A stretch of DNA of 64,000 bases from an uncultured Mycoplasmatota bacterium (GCA_949517355.1 CATDIL010000003.1:1-64000), one strand, 5' to 3'. Positions 9,511 through 19,240 are shown, counted from the first letter of the stretch. Numbers and translations: made by a program. Notes: a model not told the origin generated them from the sequence alone.

Positions 9511-10308
9511 ATGGGAAAAATTAATTGGTTTCCAGGGCATATGGCAAAAGCCATTGCTGATTTGCAAACCAAAAAGAAAAATTTTGATATGTTAATAGAA
9601 ATTGTGGATGCACGTTGCCCACATATTTCTAGTAATCATGAATTATTACAAAGTTTTAACTTACCAATATTAACAATTGCTGTTAAACAAGATCTTGCGG
9701 TTGTTGATAATAGTTTTTTGAACATTTCTACAAATGACAAGAAAGCAAGAAATCTTATTCTTAATAGAATTAAACAAGAATTAAAACCTAAGATTGATAA
9801 AGCTAAATCTAAAGGATTATTAAATCCTCAATTCAACATTTTAGTATTAGGCTTACCTAATATAGGTAAATCTTCATTTATTAATTTATTACTAAATAAA
9901 AATAATTTAATAGTTCAAAACTATCCAGGAGTAACAAGAAAACAAACATTAGTAAAAATAGACAATATGTTATTTTTAAATGATTCTCCTGGAATACTAT
10001 TTAAAAACATTGATGACGACACTACAGGATACATTTTATCTTTGATAGGATGTATTAAAAAAGAAGTAGTACCAATGTATGAAGTAATTAAATTTGCTTA
10101 TGAATTTTATTGCAATAAATATCCTAATCAAATTAAACAAAAATTTGAATTAAATGAATTAGGCAATTTTGAACAATTTTTAGAAAACGTATGTAAAAAA
10201 TACCAATTCATTTTAAATGGCAACACACTTGATAAAGATAGAGCATTAGAATATTTATATTCTATGTTTATGAACGGAAGGATTTGCAAGGTAAATTATG
10301 AAAACTAA
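9511..10308 (+). CDS. rbgA: Ribosome biogenesis GTPase RbgA (YlqF)
   Basis: Circularly permuted GTPase for late assembly of the 50S subunit, 265 aa. The G4-like VKQDLA (58-63) precedes the P-loop GLPNIGKSS (114-122) and the G3 DSPG (158-161), the permuted order diagnostic of the YlqF/YawG group. The start INWFPGHMAKA is the RbgA N-terminal signature. Starts 3 nt after the YitT gene; its 3' end overlaps rnhB by 11 nt. Confidence 0.95.
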   Translation: MGKINWFPGHMAKAIADLQTKKKNFDMLIEIVDARCPHISSNHELLQSFNLPILTIAVKQDLAVVDNSFLNISTNDKKARNLILNRIKQELKPKIDKAKSKGLLNPQFNILVLGLPNIGKSSFINLLLNKNNLIVQNYPGVTRKQTLVKIDNMLFLNDSPGILFKNIDDDTTGYILSLIGCIKKEVVPMYEVIKFAYEFYCNKYPNQIKQKFELNELGNFEQFLENVCKKYQFILNGNTLDKDRALEYLYSMFMNGRICKVNYEN

Positions 10309-10918
10309 CATGTACCTTTATGAAAATAAATTCTTTCTTAAAAATGCTAAACATATCGCTGGTGTAGATGAAGCTGGTCGTGGTTGTTGAGCCGGTCCGT
10401 TAGTAGTGGCTGCTTGCATTCTACCAACAAAATATAAAAATGATCACATTAGAGATTCAAAAACATTGTCTATTAAAAAAAGACAACAATTATTTGACAT
10501 CATCATTAAAGATGCATTAGATTACCAAATCATTTTTATTGATCCAGAAGAAGTTGATAAACTAAATCCTAAAGAGGCATCTATTGAAGGAATGCGTCGT
10601 GCCTTAACTATGTTAAAAGTTTCTCCAGATGTTGCTTTAATTGATTTTGAAAAAATTCCTAATTTAAAAATTAAACAACAATCAATTGTTAAAGGAGATG
10701 CTAAATCAATTAGTATTGCTGCAGCTTCTATTTTAGCTAAGGTAGCACGTGATAACTATATGATTAAGATTAACAAAAAATACTCTCAATATAACTTTAG
10801 CAAGCATAAAGGTTATGGAACACTTGAACATGTTAAAGAAATCAAGAAGTATGGTCCAATTAAAGGTTTTCATAGATTTTCTTATAAACCAATTAAAAAT
10901 ATAATAAACCATGTTTAA
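10298..10918 (+). CDS. rnhB: Ribonuclease HII
   Basis: Cleaves RNA in RNA-DNA hybrids and at single misincorporated ribonucleotides, 206 aa. Catalytic D24-E25 lie in GVDEAGRGCWAGP, whose Trp is TGA; AAASILAKVARD and KHKGYGT are further family blocks. ATG 10298 overlaps the rbgA end; a second in-frame ATG at 10310 would remove four residues. The rbgA-rnhB pairing is common in Firmicutes and Mollicutes. Confidence 0.95.
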
Positions 10919-10920
10919 TA

Positions 10921-10926
10921 TATAAT
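10921..10926 (+). promoter_or_regulatory. -10 box, short leader
   Basis: TATAAT ends 13 nt before the next ATG; no Shine-Dalgarno between. Confidence 0.6.
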
Positions 10927-10939
10927 TTATCTCATTACT

Positions 10940-11542
10940 ATGGAAAAATTATTATCAACAATTAAAAAAATTAAAGATTTAGACTATAACCAAAAATTTG
11001 AAATCAAGAAATTATTTGCTAATCCAGATACTCTTGAAGCTCAACGTAGCCAAATGAAGAGCATTAATCCAAAGGCCACTCCTGATGAAGTTGAAAAGAG
11101 AGTTTTTAACTTAGTTGTTAGAGACAATATTTTCAATGCAATCATGAATTATATTGTTACATGTTATGAATTTAACATTGACAAAAGTGAAATTGAAAAA
11201 TATTCTGAAAGAGTAAAAACTATTTACAAGAATGCTCCTGCAGAAAAGATTAATGAAATTACTGAAATTACTCTTAAGAAAACTTTAGTTTTCTCTGAAT
11301 TGGCAAAATTATGAGACATCAGAACTACTGATGAAGAAACTAAGAATTCATTACAAAATTATTACAAGATGACTAACAATCCTATTAGAGACATTTTAGA
11401 AAATAAGAATCAATTCGAAGGTTATAAACAAATGATTCAAGATCAAAAAATAACTGCAGAGATCATTATGAGATTTAGAAATGTTAAAATTGATCTACCA
11501 AAACCTGATACTAACAAACCCCAAGAACAAACTAGTAAATAA
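10940..11542 (+). CDS. Hypothetical protein, trigger-factor C-domain-like
   Basis: 200 aa, soluble, highly charged and helical, with no signal peptide. One TGA is Trp in the stretch LWDIRTTDEETKNSL. The run of helices with a T-D-E-E-T turn followed by IRDILENKNQFEGYKQMIQDQKI and a short Pro-rich tail resembles the C-terminal substrate-binding domain of trigger factor/SurA chaperones, without the peptidyl-prolyl isomerase domain. This is a resemblance only; the name stays open. Own promoter and own terminator. Confidence 0.6.
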
Positions 11543-11544
11543 AA

Positions 11545-11571
11545 AACAGGCCATAAGGCTTGTTTTTTTAT
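11545..11571 (+). terminator. Rho-independent terminator
   Basis: AACAGGCC/GGCTTGTT stem with one G-U pair, ATAA loop and a run of T. It also lies just beyond the 3' end of the reverse-strand gene. Confidence 0.85.
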
Positions 11572-11586
11572 TTGCATTTAACATTA

Positions 11587-11988
11587 TTATCAATGAGTTG
11601 AAATGATAAATGCAGCTATAACTGCCGCTGCTATGAATATTATTATTAATACAAATGATATTCATGTAAATGGTTTTTTATTAATTGACACTTGGAATGA
11701 TCAATATATAAATGATTCAACTATTAAACCGATCCATCCTATTGCACCGACAACTAAACCAATTCATCCAAAAATATTAGCTAATGCATTGTCACTTTCT
11801 AAACCATTTAAAGAGAAACCAAATAATACTCCAAAAAGAATTCCAACGAATGCACATAATGATGAAATCACTCCAAATCAAATTGATTTTTGTCTTTTAG
11901 TAGGATCTTTTTTAATTTGTTGAGCCTTTAAAGAACTTTTGTTTCATTAAAAAATTAAGTTTCAAAAATTATTTCCTGAGTTTGCCAT
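11587..11988 (-). pseudogene. Small membrane protein gene with in-frame TAA at codon 14
   Basis: Reading from ATG 11988 gives MANSGNNFWNLIF, then TAA (11949-11947), then in the same frame about 118 open residues beginning WNKSSLKAQQIKKDPTKRQ with three or four hydrophobic helices (SLCAFVGILFGVLFGF, NIFGWIGLVVGAIGWIGLIV, a C-terminal ISFVLIIIFIAAAVIAAFI). A TATAAT ends 8 nt before ATG 11988, supporting that start. No ATG, GTG or TTG lies between the TAA and the first helix. Either a nonsense mutation has silenced it, the TAA is a sequencing error, or a non-standard start is used. Confidence 0.6.
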
Positions 11989-11996
11989 ATAAAAGG

Positions 11997-12002
11997 ATTA
12001 TA
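11997..12002 (-). promoter_or_regulatory. -10 box, leaderless
   Basis: TATAAT on the minus strand ends 8 nt before ATG 11988. Confidence 0.55.
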
Positions 12003-12052
12003 GATGTAAAGCATCAAATATTTAATATAACTAAATAATAAAAGAGACTTTT

Positions 12053-12691
12053 ATGATTAAAAGAGATCCTGATCCAAATAAAATATATCCAGTTAAAAAT
12101 TGTAAAACTGTTGTGCATATTAAACCAACAATAAAAAATAAAAATATCATTGTTGGAGAATTTTCATATTTTAGTGATTTAGATTTTGAAAAACATGTCA
12201 CACATCATTATGACTTTATTGGTGACAAATTAATCATTGGAAAATTTTGTCAAATAGGCAAAGGTGTAGAATTTGTTATGAATGGAGCAAATCACAAAAT
12301 GGATTGTGTTTCTACTTATCCATTTTATATTATGGATTCTTGAAAACAAAATGCTCCTAAACTTTCAGAATTGCCAATTAAAGGTGACATAATTATTGGA
12401 AATGATGTTTGAATAGGGCAAAATTGTACAATTCTTCCAGGAGTCCACATAGGAGATGGCGCAATAATAGGTTTAAATAGTACAGTTGCTTCTGATATAC
12501 CTCCTTATTCAATAGCTGTTGGCAATCCTGCAAAAGTCATTAAAAAAAGATTTGATAACGAATTAATAAAGATTCTTTTAAAGTTTAAATGGTGAGATAA
12601 AAAAACTAAAGAAATTAATGCATTAATTCCTTTATTAACTTCTAACGATATATCTTTAATAAAAAGAGAATTAAAGGAAAAGATAAAATAA
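12053..12691 (+). CDS. Xenobiotic (CatB/Vat-type) acetyltransferase
   Basis: Trimeric left-handed beta-helix acetyltransferase, 212 aa, the length of the CatB/Vat group. The likely catalytic His is H81 in NGANHKMD; hexapeptide repeats run through [31 protein letters not shown] and [14 protein letters not shown]. Members acetylate chloramphenicol or streptogramin A, but many chromosomal homologues have unknown substrates, so resistance cannot be claimed. Two TGA codons in the C-terminal half are Trp. Divergent from the interrupted membrane gene. Confidence 0.87.
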
Positions 12692-12721
12692 ATAACTTAA
12701 TACCCTTAATATTTTTATTTT

Positions 12722-12727
12722 TATAAT
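12722..12727 (+). promoter_or_regulatory. lysS -10 box, leaderless
   Basis: TATAAT ends 9 nt before the lysS ATG; no Shine-Dalgarno. Confidence 0.6.
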
Positions 12728-12736
12728 ATTAACACT

Positions 12737-14215
12737 ATGGAAAACAATTTTACTGACCAAGAGCAAAGTAGAAGAAATAAACTAACTCAATTGGTTAATG
12801 AAGGGAATGATCCGTTCAAATACGAAAGATTTGAACGTAATTTTACTTCTTCTTCTTTTAAAGAAAAATATAAAAATAATTCTAAAGAAGAACTTCATGA
12901 ATGTACAGATGAAATTAAAATTGCTGGTAGAATTATGGCTATCAGACAAACTTTTGCTGTTTTAAAAGACTTTGATGGTACAGTTCAACTTTATATTAAT
13001 AAAAAAACTTGTGATCCAAAAATTTGACATTTATTTTCTAAAGTATTAGATATTGGTGATATTGTTGGTGTTCAAGGAACACCAATGAAAACTAACACTG
13101 GTGAATGTACAGTTAAAATTAATAATTTAGTAATCCTTTCTAAATCATTAAGACCGTTACCAGAAAAGTTTCATGGTTTACAAGACGAAGAAGTTAGGGC
13201 AAGAAAACGTTATGTTGATTTAATCATGAACAGTGAATCAATGAACACATTTGTTTTGCGTAGCAAAATAGTTTCATTAATTAGAGAATATTTAAATTCG
13301 TTAGGATATATTGAAGTAGAAACTCCAATTCTTCAATCAATTTTAGGTGGAGCAGCTGCTCGTCCGTTCGTTACTCATCATAACGCACTTGATCGTGAAT
13401 ATTATTTAAGAATAGCTACAGAATTAGCTCTTAAAAAATTAGTAGTTGGTGGTTTTGAAAAAGTTTATGAAATAGGTAGAAACTTTAGAAACGAAGGAAT
13501 GGATGCTACACACAATCCTGAGTTTACATCTATTGAGGCGTATACTGCATATTCTTCTATGGAAGATCAAATGAATTTGTTAGAAGAAATCATTAAGTAT
13601 GTTACAAAAAATATTGGAAAGCAAAATTTTGAATATAAAGGTGTAAATCTTGATTTTAATCAAAAATTTAAAAGAATCAATATGGTAGATGCTATTAAAG
13701 AAGCAACTAATATTGATTTTAATCAAATTGATTCTGATGCTAAGGCAATTGAAATAGCAAATGAGAAACACATTGAATTATTACCTCATGAAAAAAATAG
13801 AGGTCATATTATCAATAAGTTTTTTGAAACTTATTGTGAAGAACGTTGTGTCCAACCAACGTTTGTTTATGGGCATCCAATTGAAGTATCTCCATTAGCT
13901 AAAAAAGATTCAAAAGATCCGAGATATACTAAGAGATTTGAATTATTTATTTGTGGTAAAGAATATGCAAATGCATTTAGTGAACTAAATGATCCAATTG
14001 ACCAAAAACAACGTTTTGAAAATCAACTAAAAGAAAAAGATTTAGGAAATGATGAAGCTAATGAAATGGACAATGACTTCATTGAAGCTCTTGAGTATGG
14101 GTTGCCACCAACAGGTGGATTTGGATTAGGAATTGATCGTCTTGTTATGTTATTAACTAACAACACAACGATTCGTAATGTATTATTGTTTCCTCACATG
14201 CGTGATGAAAAATAA
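12737..14215 (+). CDS. lysS: Lysine--tRNA ligase (class II)
   Basis: Charges tRNA-Lys, 492 aa, normal size. An N-terminal OB-fold anticodon-binding domain (about residues 50-150) is followed by the class II catalytic domain: motif 2 [20 protein letters not shown] and motif 3 [14 protein letters not shown]. One TGA at about residue 97 is Trp. Three bases separate it from the AsnA-like gene, so both probably share an mRNA. No T-box leader: the promoter abuts the start codon. Confidence 0.97.
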
Positions 14216-14218
14216 TTT

Positions 14219-15163
14219 ATGATTAACAACATTAAAACATATTTTCCAATTAATTACAAGCCAAAATATGATTTAGATAAAACTATAAGTTTTATCAACG
14301 ATTTTAATCTTGCATTTATCAGCATGTTAGAAGAAAGATTCAATTCTATTCAAGTTGATTACCCTTTGATTTCTCATGTTGATGGTACAAATATGAATGA
14401 TTGTATTTATCGCAAGATATCTTTTGATAATGCATCATCAAAACTACCTTATATTGTAAATAGTGAAAACTTTGATTATTTTAAACAACTTGGAAGTAAA
14501 CTTAATATTTCTTCTGATAAATCACTTATTGCTAAAACAAAATTGATTAATAGAGATTCCAAATTGACAAATACAGATTCATTAATTAAAGACGTGTTGT
14601 ATTTATATACAACTCAACAAACAACTCATAATGAATTTAAAGATTCAGCCAAAAGTTTAATTGAATCTATTATGAATAGTTTCAAAATAATTTTTAATGA
14701 AGAATTATTAAAGAAATACAACATTACAGATAAAGATATTGAAAATATTAATGTTGCAAATATTAAAGATATTATTCCAAAAAGAATAAGACAAGAAGAA
14801 TATTCTCAATACATTGATATGTATTTAAGTTCTAAAGGCCCAACATTAATTTTAGGAATAGATGATGCTACATTAAATGAATTTAATGAATGCAATAACA
14901 AGGACTTAACTAAAAATAATGAAACTGCTTCTTTATATATTTACATTCCTAAAATTAAATCAAGAATTAGATTGTTAAAGTTTTACTCATTAAATATTTC
15001 TATACGTGAAGATATAGGAGAACATAGATTCTTAGTCACATTTGATTTGTCTAACTTTTATATGTATTTATTAGACAAGCTACATATAGCAGAAGTTGTA
15101 GCATCTGTTTGAGATGATGAATTTATCCAATTTACAAAAACAAATAATATAAAGATTTTGTAA
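14219..15163 (+). CDS. AsnA-like class II synthetase paralogue, degenerate
   Basis: 314 aa. Read against aspartate--ammonia ligase (AsnA) from memory, the order of conserved blocks fits: LEERFNSIQVDYPLISHVDG (37-56) with the AsnA block [31 protein letters not shown] with AVFLVGIGG; and the last block ending HIAEVVASVW with HIGQVQCGVW. The class II motif 3 (GGGIGQSRLTML) has become TFDLSNFYMYL, losing the ATP-binding Arg and glycines. It may be a non-catalytic paralogue or RNA/amino-acid sensor. Linked to lysS and followed 1 nt later by the DUF2779 gene. Family call moderate; loss of activity is inference. Confidence 0.55.
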
Positions 15164-15164
15164 T

Positions 15165-17171
15165 ATGGCAAAATATGTTACTAAATACTTTTATTTAAAT
15201 AGTTTTAATAGAACAGATGACCAACTGTTAGTTGGTAGTATTGCAATCAATGATTTTTTGCATAAAGAAATCGTTAAAGAAATAGAGCAAAGTAACAATC
15301 AATTTAATGAATTTGACGAAACAGATGATGAGTCTATAAAAGAAGAAGATGATTCATTTTCTTTATATAAGCAATATAAAGAAACTGTTTCTGAAAATCA
15401 ATTAAAGAATTTAGCTGATATAGACCCAAAGGTTTACGAAGGAAACATAATAGATGAAGAATCAAGAAAGTTTGTTACTAAACAATTCCCTGATTGTCAA
15501 GCAATCGACTTATCAAAAGATCATTTAACAAATGAAGATGCTTTTGAAAAAACAAAAGAATTATTAACTAATAATGATAACATCATTATTTTTCAAAGTG
15601 TATTCATTACTAAAAATAAAAAAGCAATTACTAAGCCTGATGCTATTGTTAAAAGAAATGGTAAAGTTTATATCATTGAAACAAAAGGGACTACTAGCAC
15701 AAAATTTGTTCACATACTTGATTTGTTTTATCAAGTTAATGTTATTGAAGATTCAATGGATATTGTTTTGGAAAATTATTATTTATGTATTGTTAAATAT
15801 GAATTATTACCTTTTGGCCAAGTTTCTTTTGTTTTAACTGATAAATGCCATGATGGTAAAGGGCCTAAAGGTATGGACACTTATACAAAAAAAGATGAAT
15901 ATAAAATTCTTTCTTTAGAAGCTAAATGTGTAAAGAAAGCTTATATTAAAGAACATTTAATATGAGAAGATTATGATGGATCAGAAGAAGCCCCGACAAT
16001 TAAAGAAAGAATACAAACAGGTAAAGGTAAAAGTGAGTTTTTATGTACAATATGTGGGGATGTTAAACAATTTTGGAACAAAATTGATTATTTATATGAT
16101 TTAACACAAAAACCAATTCCAGATGTTTCTAAAATAAGTTATGATCCGATTCAAATATATAAATCATCTTATAAAGATGTAGACTTTTGATTATTATTAA
16201 GAGACTATTATTATTTCTCTAATAATCCGGATTATTTACCTTTTCAATTTTCTGGAAAATTATGCAAGTTTGAAATCGCATGTCAAATATATAATATGAT
16301 TAAAGGAAAAAATGTTCCATTTCAAACAGTTGTAAACTTACTAGAGAATAAATTTACACTTGCTAGTGGCAAGACATGAAACAAACCTGTAGCATTAAAA
16401 GGATATTTATTTGGAATTGCTAAATCGCGCAATGCTCCATATTTTTCTGAACATGCTATTGAATTTATAAAAAGTATTAGAAACAAAAAAGTTTATTTTG
16501 ATTTTGAATCTTTAAATTTAGCAATTAGAGTTGTGGATAATTATCCACCATTTATGCAAACAGTAAATCAAGTGTCTGTGGTAATTGATCATGGAAAAGG
16601 ACTTGGGCATCTTAAAGAGATAGAACCTGTTGTTATTGATCCTATTAATGGAATTAATAAAAAAGATTTTAAAACAATTATTGATGCTTGTTTGCCTTCA
16701 CAAAATTTAGAAGAATGTAAGGAATATGACTACATTGTTTTTAATAAAAATTTTGAAACAGTTAGGCTTAAAGAAATGGCTGAATATATAAATGAACCAG
16801 AATACAATCAAAAAGTAAAAATTATTAATGACAACATTGTAGATATTGCTGAATCGTTTATCATAAACAAAGATAACAAGCATGTTGTCTTTAAAGAACT
16901 TAAAGGTTTTTATTCAATTAAAAAAGTTCTACCTTTGGTAGAAAAATATGCTAACCACATTTTTAAAGCCGCAGGTTGTGTAAACTACAAAACAGGTTTA
17001 GATGGAATCCATAATGGTACTGAAGCACAAAATGCCTCTACAAAAAGATTCTTTAATAAGTTATCAGATGAAGAATGAAAAAATAATGTAAAAAATTTAG
17101 GAAAATATTGCAATAACGATGTTCGTGCAATGATAGCTATTGAACATTATCTAAAATCATTAATTAACTAA
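15165..17171 (+). CDS. DUF2779 protein: PD-(D/E)XK nuclease plus DEDDy exonuclease
   Basis: 668 aa, soluble. A PD-(D/E)XK core is visible as D159 in KPDAIV and E172-T-K174 in YIIETKG, like RecB/Cas4-type nucleases. A CTIC pair follows near residue 290. The C-terminal half has D446-F-E448 in VYFDFESL and Y648xxxD652 in YCNNDV, the first and last exonuclease motifs of a DEDDy 3'-5' exonuclease. DUF2779 proteins have this layout and no established biological role. Several TGA codons are Trp. Probably co-transcribed with lysS. Confidence 0.72.
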
Positions 17172-17178
17172 TACTCTA

Positions 17179-17184
17179 TATAAT
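17179..17184 (+). promoter_or_regulatory. -10 box, leaderless
   Basis: TATAAT ends 9 nt before the ATG at 17194. Confidence 0.6.
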
Positions 17185-17193
17185 TTAATTAAT

Positions 17194-18336
17194 ATGAAAT
17201 TTTTATTATTAAAAGAAAAAAATAAAAACCAAAGAGTATTATTAGTTCCAAATGATATTAAAACATTAACTTCTAAAGGTGCAGAAATTTATATTGAACC
17301 TAATTATGGTAGTGGTTTAGGATATCCTGATCATGAATATGTATCTGCTGGTGCCACTATTAAGAAGAACTACATGTCTGATATTTCTTCTTATCATGTA
17401 ATTTGCAAAATCGGAAGCGTTTGCTCAAAGATTTTAAAAAAATTGACTCCTACACAAATAGTTTGAAACTATGCAAATCCAATAAATGAAAACAAATATC
17501 TTTACCAATTGCTTAAATACAATACCACTATGGTATCAATTAAATCTATTCAATATACAAAAGATGGATCCATCTTTAAAGTTACTGAACAATTAAAAGG
17601 GCAATTAGCTGCAAGTGTTATAGGTTTTTATTTATCTAGATACCAAAAGAAAGGGTTAGGAAAAGTTTTTGGTAAAGTCGAAGACTTTAGCTCAAACTTA
17701 TTTATTATCGGTGGTTCAAATGCTGCTGGAAAATCATTAATTAAATCAGCACTTGCTTTAGGAAGTAATGTAGTTGTATTTGATTACAACGACGCTGATT
17801 TAGAAAAAGTAAAAAACAATGATGATTACAAACAATTATGCAAGATTAATGATTGTACATTATCTGTATTTAAATATGATTATGAAAAATTATTTTCAAT
17901 GTTAAGACAAGCTGATGCTGTTGTTTGTGCAGCTAATGATCCAAACGAACCAACACACACAATTTTTAATGAAAAAATGATTACTTCAATAAACAAAGGT
18001 GTTGTATTTGTAGATTTAGCTAGTGATTATGGTTTTGCTAGTCAAACAGAATCTAAACAAACAAAATTATCAAAAGCTGTTTTTACAACAGCTGATGTTA
18101 TTCACTTTAATGTAGGTAATGTAAGTCATTATTATCCAAAAACATTCTCTGCCTTAATTTCTAAAATTAATACTGAGTTATTACAAGAAGTTTTAAAAAA
18201 CACATTTAATTTAGAAACCTCTCCTGTTTTAGCGAATGCAGTAATTACTTATAAAGGTAAAATCACTAATGCTACAATCGCAAATTCTCTTAAATTAGAA
18301 TACACTCCTTTAAAAAGAATCGTAAAGGATCAATAG
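17194..18336 (+). CDS. Alanine dehydrogenase/transhydrogenase-like protein
   Basis: 380 aa, AlaDH/PNT superfamily: N-terminal catalytic domain (LLKEKNKNQRVLLVP, then VICKIGS with the conserved Lys) and a Rossmann domain with a degenerate nucleotide motif (IIGGSNAAGKSLIKSALALGS, acidic end VVVFD) and VDLASDYGF. The AlaDH catalytic His (LxHLA region) is missing; the segment WNYANPINENKYLYQLL reads more like the FxNPAQN of transhydrogenase alpha subunits. No transhydrogenase beta gene is nearby. Enzyme activity therefore uncertain. One TGA is Trp. Confidence 0.65.
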
Positions 18337-18392
18337 CAAACTTGCTCTTAGCAACATAAAACAATATTTGGAAAAATTCTGAAAAATAATTA

Positions 18393-18471
18393 GACAAATC
18401 TTAAACAAATTCCAAACATTTTTTTCGTATTTTCTTATTATGATTTTTATCAAAGATAAATATAAGAAAAT
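18393..18471 (+). promoter_or_regulatory. Hairpin leader of first coiled-coil gene
   Basis: ATTTTCTTAT (18429-18438) and ATAAGAAAAT (18462-18471) are a perfect 10-bp inverted repeat whose second arm touches the ATG. Inside it lies TTTATC AAA GATAAA. The region is duplicated before the second paralogue. It starts with a fragment (ACAAATCTTAA) matching the 3' end of the first paralogue, a trace of unequal duplication. Confidence 0.55.
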
Positions 18472-18822
18472 ATGTCAAATAAAAAATTAGTTAAAATAGG
18501 AAAACCTAGGAGTTTCAAAATTCTAGAAAAAATTGATGATATAATAAAATTGCAACAAATGAAAGAAATCTCAGGCAAAACTGTCAATCCTAAAAAGAAC
18601 AAAATATCATTAAAAGATATTGTGTTTGAAATGCGCGAAGAAATGCGTAATGGGTTTGCACAAATTAATAAGCGATTAGATAATCATCAACAATCCATTG
18701 ATGAATTAAAATCTGATGTTAACATATTAAAAACAGATGTTGCTAATATAAAGGATGTTATAGTTGATTTAATTCAAACAAATAATTTGAAATTAACTAA
18801 AACAAAATTAAACAAATCTTAA
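18472..18822 (+). CDS. Coiled-coil hypothetical protein, paralogue 1
   Basis: 116 aa. N-terminal domain MSNKKLVKIGKPRSFKILEK with IDDIIKLQQMKEISGKTVNP, then a C-terminal heptad region (FAQINKRLDNHQQSIDELKS, DVNILKTDVANIKDVIVDLI) predicted to oligomerise as a parallel coiled coil. This is reminiscent of the DUF16/UPF0134 coiled-coil families of Mycoplasma pneumoniae, but the N-terminus is not recognised. Tandemly duplicated with its leader; the unit length is 420 bp from ATG to ATG. Confidence 0.7.
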   Translation: MSNKKLVKIGKPRSFKILEKIDDIIKLQQMKEISGKTVNPKKNKISLKDIVFEMREEMRNGFAQINKRLDNHQQSIDELKSDVNILKTDVANIKDVIVDLIQTNNLKLTKTKLNKS

Positions 18823-18891
18823 ACAAATTCCAAACATTTTTTTCGTATTTTCCTATTATGATCTTTTATGAAAAGATAAATATAAGAAAAT
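18813..18891 (+). promoter_or_regulatory. Hairpin leader of second coiled-coil gene
   Basis: Second copy of the leader. The outer repeat (18847-18856 with 18882-18891) has one mismatch. The inner hairpin is rebuilt with different bases as ATCTTTT ATG AAAAGAT (18861-18877), so an inner stem is kept although the sequence changed. Confidence 0.55.
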
Positions 18892-19194
18892 ATGTCAAAT
18901 AAAAAATTAGTTAAAATAGGAAATCCTAAGAGTTTCAAAATCCTAGAAAAAGTTGATGATATAATTAAATTACAACAAATGAAAGAAATCTCAGGTAGAA
19001 CAGTTAATCCTACTAAAAAGAAACAGTTATTAAGAGAAATAGTGGTTGAAGGATTTGCTCAAATTAATAAAAGATTAGATAATCATCAAGAATCTATTGA
19101 TGAATTGAAAACAGATGTTAACAACATAAAAGTCGTTATGATTGATTTAATTGAAACAAACAGTTTGAAATTAACCAAAGCAAAATTAAACTAA
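18892..19194 (+). CDS. Coiled-coil hypothetical protein, paralogue 2
   Basis: 100 aa, close copy of the preceding protein: the same first ten residues and the same QLQQMKEISG-like core, but with a 16-residue or so deletion before the heptads, which keep FAQINKRLDNHQESIDELKT. The shorter coiled coil could alter or permit mixed oligomers. Function unknown; a regulator acting on its own leader is speculation. Confidence 0.7.
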   Translation: MSNKKLVKIGNPKSFKILEKVDDIIKLQQMKEISGRTVNPTKKKQLLREIVVEGFAQINKRLDNHQESIDELKTDVNNIKVVMIDLIETNSLKLTKAKLN

Positions 19195-19227
19195 ATAAAA
19201 TAATTTATAGATTATTTCTAAAATCAA

Positions 19228-19233
19228 TATAAT
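19228..19233 (+). promoter_or_regulatory. rpsD -10 box
   Basis: TATAAT predicting a start near 19240 and a leader of about 154 nt. Confidence 0.55.
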
Positions 19234-19240
19234 AACTTTT

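Larger units (their letters stand above)
18393..19194 (+). repeat. Tandem duplication of leader plus coiled-coil gene
   Basis: Two diverged copies of one unit (leader and ORF) lie head to tail with a 420-bp period. Their first gene bases and leader ends are nearly identical; the middle parts differ by substitutions and an in-frame deletion. Confidence 0.8.

Noticed and set aside
11603-11923. Forward 106-aa ORF.
   Set aside because: It lies antisense to the membrane protein gene, whose reverse frame has helices, a promoter and Trp-TGA codons.
12053-12691. Calling the acetyltransferase an antibiotic-resistance gene.
   Set aside because: CatB/Vat-like fold is clear, but chromosomal homologues often do not confer resistance; sequence alone cannot decide.
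12700-12737. T-box leaders for lysS and leuS.
   Set aside because: TATAAT lies 9-11 nt before each start codon, leaving no leader.
18393-18900. Repeated hairpin blocks resembling a CRISPR or insertion-sequence end.
   Set aside because: Only two copies, each containing a different ORF; no spacers, no transposase, no target duplication.
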